A stretch of 64,000 nucleotides of DNA from Streptomyces antioxidans. Its GTDB lineage: Bacteria; Actinomycetota; Actinomycetes; Streptomycetales; Streptomycetaceae. The translations under genes and the position numbers were made by a program. The stretch is from assembly GCF_000968685.2 (NCBI RefSeq), contig NZ_LAKD02000019.1, positions 1 through 64,000 on the forward strand, read 5' to 3'. Below the pieces are notes generated by a model. It had not been told where the DNA came from. It worked only from the letters and a program-made list of their open reading frames with translations, and did no database searches. Position 1 is the stretch's first letter. The number at the start of each line of letters is the position of its first letter. Positions 22,157 to 29,062 of this stretch are shown here, one piece after another.

Positions 22157-22525
22157 GGATGTCCTGTTCGTCGTCGGGTGACGAGCAAGGCCGCGAGCAC
22201 ATGCGCTGCCTGCTCGGCGCGCGGAATTCGCGCGCCCCCAACACTTCCCTCCGCCGCCCCGCCGGGCATCGTCCCCCGCCCCCGTCTTCCCCTGGTGCAC
22301 CCGGACCAGCCGTACCCCCGCCCTGGTGCCCACGCACTACGGACCGGCTCGGGCCGGGGGCTCAGTGATGCGGGCGGCCCGGCACGGGGCGGGCCCACAA
22401 CGATGTGCGGTGCGTGGTGGTGCCGATGTGGAAGCCCTCGTCGTGGTGGTCTCGGAGGCGGTCCGCCCCTGCTGATGACACCGGCGAGGACACCGCTCCG
22501 CGGGCTTCCGCATCGGCCGCGGGCG
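22157..22525. other. Intergenic gap upstream of MFS gene, no gene recognised
   Basis: The gene-proximal half holds the dispersed repeat and a strong GC palindrome. The rest (22344-22525) is between the repeat and the GH16 stop codon. It has an open minus-strand stretch ending in a stop that resembles the tail of a decayed gene, but I cannot identify it. Confidence 0.5.
22218..22343 (-). repeat. ~127-bp dispersed repeat, copy B, upstream of MFS gene
   Basis: Inverted relative to copy A at 15011-15137, and so in the same orientation relative to its downstream gene. It ends in a near-perfect palindrome GGCGCGCG-GAATT-CGCGCGCC, matched in weaker form in copy A. Confidence 0.8.
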
Positions 22526-23383
22526 TCAGCTGCCGCCCGTCACCTTGACGTAGTCGACGACCAGCTGCTGCGGGAAGGAGGTGCTGCCATCCGGGTCGCC
22601 GGGCCAGTAACCGCCGACGGCCAGGTTGAGGATGATGTAGAAGGGGTGGTCGAAGACCCAGCGGTTGCCGTTGAGGTCCGAGGGCGTGCGGGTCTGGTAG
22701 ACGTTGCCGTCGACGGACCAGGTGATCTTGTTGGGCGACCAGTCGATGGCGAAGGTGTGGAAGTCATCGGAGAACTTGGCGCCGTTGGGCAGGGTGTACC
22801 CGGCGCCGATGCCGCCCTCGCCGGAGTAGCCGGGCCCGTGGAGGGTGCCGTGGACGGTGCTGGGCTCGAAGCCCACGTTCTCCATGATGTCTATCTCGCC
22901 GCAGTTGGGCCAGCCCGCGCTGCCGATGTCATCGCCGAGCATCCAGAAGGCGGGCCACATGCCCTGGCCCTGCGGCACCTTCATCCGGGCCTCGACATGG
23001 CCGGAGGCGGTGGTGAACTTCTGGGAGGTGTTCAGGCGGGCCGAGGTGTACTCACACTGGCCGTACCAGCAGTTGTAGTTGGCGGGGTTCTCCTTGCGCG
23101 CGGTGATGACGAGGTTGCCGTTGCCGTCCAGCGCCGCGTTCTTGTTGCCGTCGGTGTAGTACTGCCGCTCGTGGTTGTTGACGTTGTCGCCGGTCTCCAG
23201 GCCCCACTTGGAGCCGTCGACCGCGCTGCCCGCCGCGCCGTCGAAGTTGTCGGTGAATTCGGCGGCGGCCTTCTTCTGGGGGGCGTCCGTGGTGGCCGTG
23301 GCCGGAGCGGTGAGCCAGGGAGTGGCGGCGAGCGCGGTCGCGGAGAGCAGACCGATCATCGTGTTGCGCAGCGTACTTCTCAT
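22526..23383 (-). CDS. Secreted GH16 endo-beta-1,3-glucanase (laminarinase-like)
   Basis: A 285-aa extracellular glycoside hydrolase. Residues 1-30 are a Sec signal peptide with a cleavage site after ATA. The remaining single GH16 jelly-roll domain has the catalytic motif GEIDIMENV with E163 (nucleophile), D165 and E168 (acid/base). The motif with the extra Met is typical of beta-1,3- or beta-1,3-1,4-glucanases, and no carbohydrate-binding module is attached. It would cut fungal or plant glucans. It lies 102 bases downstream of a ROK regulator on the same strand, with a 7-bp inverted repeat in the gap. Confidence 0.94.
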   Translation of the reverse strand: MRSTLRNTMIGLLSATALAATPWLTAPATATTDAPQKKAAAEFTDNFDGAAGSAVDGSKWGLETGDNVNNHERQYYTDGNKNAALDGNGNLVITARKENPANYNCWYGQCEYTSARLNTSQKFTTASGHVEARMKVPQGQGMWPAFWMLGDDIGSAGWPNCGEIDIMENVGFEPSTVHGTLHGPGYSGEGGIGAGYTLPNGAKFSDDFHTFAIDWSPNKITWSVDGNVYQTRTPSDLNGNRWVFDHPFYIILNLAVGGYWPGDPDGSTSFPQQLVVDYVKVTGGS

Positions 23384-23414
23384 GGAACGGTGGTGCCTTC
23401 CTGTGTGGGGGATG

Positions 23415-23434
23415 GGACCGGTGGGTGCCGGTCC
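23415..23434 (-). promoter_or_regulatory. Inverted repeat upstream of GH16 gene (operator or terminator)
   Basis: GGACCGG-TGGGTG-CCGGTCC is a perfect 7-bp inverted repeat, 32 bases upstream of the GH16 start and after the ROK gene stop. It could be an operator for the glucanase or end the ROK transcript. Confidence 0.4.
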
Positions 23435-23485
23435 GGTGGGGGGGAAGGTAGGTGTCCGGCGGTTGGGGGCCGGGGTCGACGGGCG

Positions 23486-24772
23486 CTATGGCACGGACAT
23501 GCGGGTGGTGGGAGCCGCGCGCGTCAGCGCTCTTCGCGGGGTGGTGGCGGGGCGGTGCGCGCCGTCGGTCAGGAAGTGGCGCAGGGGCAGGGCGGCGGCG
23601 CCGAGCGCCACGGCGTGGGGGCCGAGCCCGCAGAGCTCGATGTCGGTCTGCGCGTACGGTCTGCGCAGCGCCTGCGCGGCGATCGTCTCGCGGATCCGCG
23701 GCAGCATGCGGGCGCCGAACATCAGCCCGGCCCAGCCGCCGAGGATGATCCGCTGGGGGTTGAAGAGGTTGACGAGATTGGCGATTCCGGCGCCCAAGTA
23801 CACCGCCGCCTCCTCCAGGACACGCTGCGCGGCGGACGAGGTGTCGGCCGCCGCGAGCAGCACGGCGAACGCGGACTCCCGGTCGGCGCCGGGGGTGAAG
23901 CGGCCACGCCGGGCCTGGCGGTAACGCTCCAGGACCGCGTCGGCGCCGATGTACGCCTCCAGGCAGCCGCGGGCGCCGCACCGGCAGCTGCGGCCACCGG
24001 CCTGGACGGTGGTGTGGCCCCATTGGCCCGCGCTGTCGGTGGCGCCCCGGTAGGGGGAGCCATGGGTGATGACGCTCGCGGAGACACCGGAGCCGATGAG
24101 CGCGACGACAGCGTGCTGGAGGCCGCGTCCGGCGCCGAACCACATCTCGGCCCGGCCCAGGGCCTCCGCGCCGTTGTCGATGTGCAGGGGCAGTGCGGTG
24201 CCGGTGCGCAGCAGCCGCTCCAGGGGGGCGCCGTCCCAGCCGGTGGCCGAAACGCCGACACCGACGCCGAGGATGTGCCCGTGGGGGATTCCGGCTTCCT
24301 CGACGACGGCGTCCAGGAAGGTCAGGATGTGGCGGGCGGCGGTCTCAGCGCCGTGCTCGGGGGGAGGCCCGGCGGGTAACGGGTGGACGGCTCCGGCGCG
24401 TTGGGTGAGGGCGAGGTCGAACAGCCCGACGCGGACGCGGGTATCGGCGACCTCCACGCCGATGACGTAGCGGTGCTCGGAGGCCAGCCGCAGCCGGGGC
24501 GGTTGCGCGTCCGTGACGAGGTCGTGGGCGACGGCGTGTTGGGCGACCAGGTCTCCGGCGACGGGCTCTTCCTTGACGACGCCCTCGGCGATCAGTTCGT
24601 CGATGACCGCGCTCGCGGTGGTGGCGCCGACCCCCGTACGGCGGACGAGCTCCTGGCGGCTGAGCGGGGCGTGCAGATACAGCGTCCACAGCAGCGAGGA
24701 GCGGCTGCCGCGCCGTGGATCGCGCACGGTGGTGCGCAGCGAGGGCTGGGCTGTCCGGGCCTTGGCCGTCAT
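23486..24772 (-). CDS. ROK-family transcriptional regulator (TTA-containing)
   Basis: A 428-aa ROK repressor: an N-terminal winged helix (SSLLWTLYLHAPLSRQELVR to about residue 65) and a ROK sugar-sensing domain with the zinc motif CRCGARGCLEA. It is closely related in layout to the next ROK gene upstream. Codon 132 is TTA (24377-24379), which would make its synthesis bldA-dependent. It sits immediately upstream of the secreted GH16 glucanase on the same strand and is its likely regulator. The last ~30 residues are a basic Arg/Ala/Thr tail not needed for the fold. Confidence 0.9.
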   Translation of the reverse strand: MTAKARTAQPSLRTTVRDPRRGSRSSLLWTLYLHAPLSRQELVRRTGVGATTASAVIDELIAEGVVKEEPVAGDLVAQHAVAHDLVTDAQPPRLRLASEHRYVIGVEVADTRVRVGLFDLALTQRAGAVHPLPAGPPPEHGAETAARHILTFLDAVVEEAGIPHGHILGVGVGVSATGWDGAPLERLLRTGTALPLHIDNGAEALGRAEMWFGAGRGLQHAVVALIGSGVSASVITHGSPYRGATDSAGQWGHTTVQAGGRSCRCGARGCLEAYIGADAVLERYRQARRGRFTPGADRESAFAVLLAAADTSSAAQRVLEEAAVYLGAGIANLVNLFNPQRIILGGWAGLMFGARMLPRIRETIAAQALRRPYAQTDIELCGLGPHAVALGAAALPLRHFLTDGAHRPATTPRRALTRAAPTTRMSVP

Positions 24773-24901
24773 CGGTCACCTCCGGGGAGACACAATGTCC
24801 AGCCCTGTTCGATGCATGTCAATAGGTCTGGACCTGCTTGCGTCAAAGAATTTGAGACGGGGTCCGACCCAACTCCCCCTGAACCGACAGAAGTCGAACC
24901 C

Positions 24902-26206
24902 TCAGCGCGCCCCGCCGGTGGCGAGGAAGTGCGCCAGCGGAAGCGTGGCAGCGCCCAGCGCCACGGCATCGGGCCCCAGTTCGGCCAGCCCGATCTCGGT
25001 CTGGGCGTACGGCCTGCACAGCGCGTAGGAGGCGGTGGCGGCCCGGATCCTGGGGAGGACCCGGCCGCCGAGGAGCAGTCCGGCCCAGCCGCCGAGGATG
25101 ATCCGCTCGGGGTTGAAGAGGTTGATCAGGTCGGCGATGCCCGCGCCGAGGTAGGCGGCGGTCTCCTCCAGCACCTCGCGCGCCCTGGCCTCGCTCCCGG
25201 CGGCCCCCACGATCGCGGCGAAGGCGGCCTGCTGGTCCTCCCCGCCACCGTCCGCGTCGCCCGCACCACTCTCGCCCGCACCGCTCCCGACGGCTCCGTC
25301 CGAGCCGCCCGTACCGCCAGCGCCCGCACCGTCCGCACCGCCCTTAGCGGCTCCGCGCGCCCCGTGCCCGTAGCGTTCGAGCACCGCCTGTGCCCCGACG
25401 TACGCCTCCAGACAGCCGACCGCACCGCATCGGCAGGTGCGCCCGCCGACCTGGACGACCGTGTGCCCCCACTCCCCCGCGCTGCTGGTCGCGCCCCGGT
25501 ACGGCACCCCGGCGGTCACGATGGCCGCGCCGACGCCGGAGCCGATCAGCGCGATCACCGCGTTGTCCGCGCCGCGGCCCGCCCCGAACCACATCTCGGC
25601 CTGCCCCTGCGCGGTGGCGCCGTTGTCGATGAACAGCGGCAGTTCGGTGCCGCTGCGGAGCAGCCGCTCCAGGGGCACCGCGTCCCGCCCGGCGGTCGGG
25701 CCGTGGACCAGGATCTCCTCCCCCTGTTCGACGACGCCGGGGACGCCGACCCCGACGCCGATGACCGCCTCGGGCGCGGCACCGCTCTTGTCGACGACGG
25801 CGTCGAGGCCGGTCAGGATGTGGCCGACGACCGGCTCCGGATCCCGCTCCAGCCCTCCGGGCGTCAGCGGATGCTCCCACCGGGCCAGTTCGGTCAGCGC
25901 GAGGTCGAACAGCTCCACGCGGACGTGGGTCTCGCCGACGTCGACCCCGATGAGATGGCCGCCGCCCGGTCTGACCCGCAGCAGCGTGCGGGGGCGGCCG
26001 CCGTCGGACTCGACGGACCCGGCCTCCTCGACCAGTTCGTCGGCGAGCAGTTCGCCGACGACATTGCTGACCGAACCGGAGCTGAGCCCGGTGAGCGTCC
26101 CCAGCTCCTGACGGCTCACCGGGCCCCGGAAGTACAGCTGGCGCAGCAGCGTCGAGCGGTTGCCGCGCCGCAGGTCGCGGACGGTCCGTCGGTTCATCTG
26201 ACCCAT
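24902..26206 (-). CDS. ROK-family transcriptional regulator with Gly/Ala-rich insert
   Basis: A 434-aa ROK regulator with N-terminal winged helix (RSTLLRQLYFRGPVSRQEL), a ROK domain and zinc motif CRCGAVGCLEA. Two ATGs lie close together (26206 and 26197); AAGGAG lies 4 bases before the first. Between the zinc motif and the C-terminal helices there is a ~45-residue Gly/Ala/Asp/Ser-rich segment encoded by repetitive GC-rich DNA, absent from typical ROK proteins and probably a surface loop. It is the neighbour and apparent paralogue of the GH16-linked ROK gene. Its targets are unknown. Confidence 0.9.
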   Translation of the reverse strand: MGQMNRRTVRDLRRGNRSTLLRQLYFRGPVSRQELGTLTGLSSGSVSNVVGELLADELVEEAGSVESDGGRPRTLLRVRPGGGHLIGVDVGETHVRVELFDLALTELARWEHPLTPGGLERDPEPVVGHILTGLDAVVDKSGAAPEAVIGVGVGVPGVVEQGEEILVHGPTAGRDAVPLERLLRSGTELPLFIDNGATAQGQAEMWFGAGRGADNAVIALIGSGVGAAIVTAGVPYRGATSSAGEWGHTVVQVGGRTCRCGAVGCLEAYVGAQAVLERYGHGARGAAKGGADGAGAGGTGGSDGAVGSGAGESGAGDADGGGEDQQAAFAAIVGAAGSEARAREVLEETAAYLGAGIADLINLFNPERIILGGWAGLLLGGRVLPRIRAATASYALCRPYAQTEIGLAELGPDAVALGAATLPLAHFLATGGAR

Positions 26207-26331
26207 CGGGCTCCTTCCCCCTGCCCGAACCTACCGGACGCGGCCACTCTTGACGCCGACTGGTTTCATCGCTTAACTCACGGTCTGAATGAAGTCTCGC
26301 GCTTCACTTTTTGAACGGTCAAGGGCGGGTT

Positions 26332-26411
26332 GGCGGTCAACGCCCCGCGTCCGGGCCGACGGTCAGTACTCCGTGCCCGGGGCGGCGGTCACTGCCCCGC
26401 GCCCGGGACGG
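26332..26411 (-). repeat. 26-bp tandem repeat overlapping the stop codon of the ankyrin gene
   Basis: Three imperfect 26-bp units, each containing CCGGG, a GC run and a TGA, begin in the last codons of the ankyrin gene and continue past its stop. TGA trinucleotides fall at exactly 26-bp intervals (26389, 26363 and 26337 as TCA on the plus strand). Confidence 0.7.
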
Positions 26412-26817
26412 CCTGGAACAGCGCGAGCAGATCCTCCCGCCCGAACATCCGCGCCGTCTCGACGGCCGAGGGCGATCCGGCGCGCGGATCGGCGCCCTTG
26501 GCCAACAGCACCCTCAGCACCTCCGCCTCGCCCTTGAACGCGGCCCCGGCGATGGGGGTCTGACCCCGCTCGTTCACCCGATTGGGGTCGGCGCCGCGCT
26601 CGAGCAGGGCCGACACCGTCGCGGGGTGGCCGTGGTAGGCCGCGAGCATGAGCAGGGAATCGCCCTTGTCGTTGGTGAGGTTGGCCGGGACGCCCGCGTC
26701 CACATAGGCGGCGAGCCTGTCGGTGTCGCCCTGCCTGGCCAGGTCGAAGACCTGGGCCGCCAGCTGGAGCACCTCCGGGTCGTGGGCGGGCTCGCTCTCG
26801 GGGTTCGATTCGGTCAT
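26389..26817 (-). CDS. Ankyrin-repeat protein
   Basis: A 142-aa cytoplasmic protein built from about three ankyrin repeats, recognised by the recurring DKGDSLLMLAAYHGHPATV, GADPNRVNERGQTPIAGAA and GADPRAGSPSAVETA. Bacterial proteins of this size usually mediate protein-protein contacts, and in Streptomyces they often sit beside catalase or stress genes, but no such neighbour is seen here. It is a lone minus-strand gene. Its 3' end overlaps a 26-bp tandem repeat, and two 15-bp direct repeats lie upstream of its start. Confidence 0.9.
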   Translation of the reverse strand: MTESNPESEPAHDPEVLQLAAQVFDLARQGDTDRLAAYVDAGVPANLTNDKGDSLLMLAAYHGHPATVSALLERGADPNRVNERGQTPIAGAAFKGEAEVLRVLLAKGADPRAGSPSAVETARMFGREDLLALFQAVPGAGQ

Positions 26818-26850
26818 GGCCTGTCGCCTCCGGCTTCGCTACCTGGGTAG

Positions 26851-26887
26851 GTGATCATCCACCCTCGGGCATGTGATCATCCACCCT
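26851..26887 (-). promoter_or_regulatory. Two 15-bp direct repeats upstream of ankyrin gene
   Basis: GTGATCATCCACCCT occurs twice, exactly, with start-to-start distance 22 bp (two helical turns), 34-70 bases before the ankyrin start. This is typical of paired operator half-sites bound on one face of the DNA. The binding protein is unknown. Confidence 0.6.
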
Positions 26888-27077
26888 AAGGACGGCGGCA
26901 GACCGACCCACCCGAGCGGGCGGACGCTCAGCCCCGGCGGGCGGACCCATACCGCCACGCCTCCATGGTGATGATTACACCGATAATCCACCCAATTGCA
27001 CCTTTCGCCCGATGGATACATGCTGTGATCCTGGAACCACTCATGGTGACTGACCGTCCCCCATCAGCCAGGAGACC

Positions 27078-27275
27078 GTGATGATCCTGTCCATTTCCGG
27101 CGTCGTACTGCTCGGCATCATCGTCTTCGTCTTCTTCCGCAAGGACGGCCTGAAGGGGTCGCACGCGGTCATCTGTGCGCTCTTCGGCTTCTACCTCGCC
27201 TCCACCGCGATCGCCCCGAGCATCAAGGCGGGCGGCGCGAGCCTCGCCAGCCTCTTGGGTGGGATCAAGATCTGA
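27078..27275 (+). CDS. Small two-helix membrane protein (65 aa)
   Basis: A 65-aa hydrophobic protein with a membrane helix at residues ~4-20 (LSISGVVLLGIIVFVFF), a short charged turn (RKDGLKG) and a second helix at ~30-45. It starts at an ATG with AGGAGACC upstream and stops one base before the GTG of the next gene, so it is co-expressed with the FtsK-like protein. Function is unknown. Tight linkage suggests that it is a membrane partner or anchor for that protein. Confidence 0.8.
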   Translation: MMILSISGVVLLGIIVFVFFRKDGLKGSHAVICALFGFYLASTAIAPSIKAGGASLASLLGGIKI

Positions 27276-27276
27276 C

Positions 27277-28947
27277 GTGGGCCGGAGACCACTCCCCCGC
27301 CTCCGCCTCGGCGGCGCCACGGGCAGCCCGCTCGTCCCGTCCGGCCGCGGCCGGGCGTTCGCCCGCAGCACGGCCGACGGCGTAGCCGATGTGCTCCAGC
27401 CGCTGGTCGCGCTCTCGCGCGGGCTGCGCGTGCTCGCCGCCGCCGGGCGGCGCAGGTGGACGGAGCTGCCGGGCGACCGCCGCGGACCGGTGTTCACCCT
27501 CGTGGTCGCCTGCGGCTTCGTCGTCTTCCTGCTGCCGTACGGGCCGCTGGCGGCGGCGATCAGCCTGATCGGCGCGGCGGGCTGGGCCGGGCGGGCGCGC
27601 ACCGGCGCCGCATCGGAACCGCCCGCCGACGGGACCGAGCGGCTGCGCACCCTCTACGAGGCGCTGGTGCCGTACTTCTCCGCCCCCGAGGACCCCAGCC
27701 CGCTCTACAGCCACGGCGGCGACTGGTCGGAGGCGTTCGACTCCTTCGCCTTCGACGAGAGCGGGCGGCTCACCCGGCTGCGCCTCCACTACCCCGCGTA
27801 CTTCACCGACGGCGAGCCCGCGGCCCGCACCCGGATCGAGCAGCTGCTGTACGCGAAGTCGGGACGCGGCCGTGAATACCTCTTCGAGTGGGACGAGGAG
27901 GCCAACAGCCTCACCCTGACCGTGCTGCCCGCCCTGTCCACCGCGATCCACGCCCAGCGCTTCGTCACCGCGCCCGGTGAGACGGTGCTGGGCTTCACCG
28001 ATCCGTCGTCGGTGCAGCGGACCCTGCCGGTGCTGGCGGGGCCGGAGACGTGCGAGGAGGACGAGGACGACGAGGACGACGAGGAAGACGAGGAAGACGA
28101 GGAGAGCACGCACGGCACGGGGACCATCGGGCTCAAGAAGGCGGCAGCGGACGGGCCGGAGACCCATGACGTACCGCCGGTGGTCTGGCGCACCGGCCCG
28201 CGCTCGACCGAACCGCATCTGCTCGCGCTCGGCCAGCCCGGAAGCGGCACCACGACCCTGCTGCGCTCCATCGCGCTGCAGGCGCTGCCCCATGGCGAGG
28301 TGCTGGTGGTGGACGGCGGCGGCACCGGTGAGTACGCGTGTCTGAGCGGACGTACGGGGGTGCTGGCCGTGGAGTGCGGACCGGCCGGGGTGCTGGCCAC
28401 GCTGGAGTGGGCGGGCCATGAGACCGAGCGCCGGCTGATCGCCGCCAACCGCGCCCGCCAGCTGCGGCACCCACCGCCGGAGGACATCCGGCGCCCGCTG
28501 TGGATCCTGCTGGACCGGCCGTCGGTGATGAGCCATCTCGCGGCGGCCGACGGCCGCACCGATCCCCAGGAGCTGCTGGTCGTGCCGCTGCGGCACGGAC
28601 GGGCGGCGAACGTACGGGTGGTGGTGGCCGATCAGCTGGACGCCGCGGAGTCGCTGAGCGACGCCGTACGGAGCCACACCCGGGCCCGGGTGGTGCTGGG
28701 CCCGGTCTCGTCCGAGCAGGTCGCGGCGGTCCTCGGGGCGCCGCCGCACACCACCCCGACGCCCGAGGTGCCCCCGGGCCGCGGCTATGCCCGCCTCGGC
28801 GCGGGCCCGGTGCACCGCCTCCAGGTCCCGGCCACGCCCGACCCGTACGACGAGGCGGCCGGGGAGGCCGAGCGGCAGGCGGTGCTCCGGCTGCTCCCGG
28901 CGCCGGACCCGGCGGCGCCCCCGGCCCCGGCGCCCGTCGGGGGCTAG
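27277..28947 (+). CDS. FtsK/TraB-like membrane protein with degenerate P-loop
   Basis: A 556-aa protein. It has a basic N-terminus, a hydrophobic hairpin at ~72-104, a soluble middle region, a very acidic tract of Glu/Asp near 259-277, and a C-terminal FtsK-like domain. The nucleotide loop reads GQPGSGTTT near 319, with threonine where the Walker A lysine should be, and the Walker B-like strand is LWILLD followed by Arg rather than Glu. The C-terminal GRGYARLGAGPVHRLQ is typical of FtsK/EccC-type proteins. The GTG start is one base after the previous stop. It probably binds but may not efficiently hydrolyse ATP; its partner and cargo are unknown. Confidence 0.75.
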   Translation: MGRRPLPRLRLGGATGSPLVPSGRGRAFARSTADGVADVLQPLVALSRGLRVLAAAGRRRWTELPGDRRGPVFTLVVACGFVVFLLPYGPLAAAISLIGAAGWAGRARTGAASEPPADGTERLRTLYEALVPYFSAPEDPSPLYSHGGDWSEAFDSFAFDESGRLTRLRLHYPAYFTDGEPAARTRIEQLLYAKSGRGREYLFEWDEEANSLTLTVLPALSTAIHAQRFVTAPGETVLGFTDPSSVQRTLPVLAGPETCEEDEDDEDDEEDEEDEESTHGTGTIGLKKAAADGPETHDVPPVVWRTGPRSTEPHLLALGQPGSGTTTLLRSIALQALPHGEVLVVDGGGTGEYACLSGRTGVLAVECGPAGVLATLEWAGHETERRLIAANRARQLRHPPPEDIRRPLWILLDRPSVMSHLAAADGRTDPQELLVVPLRHGRAANVRVVVADQLDAAESLSDAVRSHTRARVVLGPVSSEQVAAVLGAPPHTTPTPEVPPGRGYARLGAGPVHRLQVPATPDPYDEAAGEAERQAVLRLLPAPDPAAPPAPAPVGG

Positions 28948-29062
28948 CCAGCGGGGCCCGTGGCGGTACCGCAGCGCGGTACGGCGGGTCGGGCCAAGGC
29001 CACGGCCACACGTCACTGCCACGGCCGCCGCGGTGGCCACGGCCACAAGGCGGTACGGCGGG

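Noticed and set aside
26332..26411. CRISPR-like array from three evenly spaced units
   Set aside because: Units are imperfect, only 26 bp with no spacer between them, and overlap a coding end; they are tandem repeats.
26820..27077. Possible small gene in the gap between the ankyrin gene and the membrane protein
   Set aside because: No frame with both start and ribosome site; the region is explained by direct repeats and promoter sequence.
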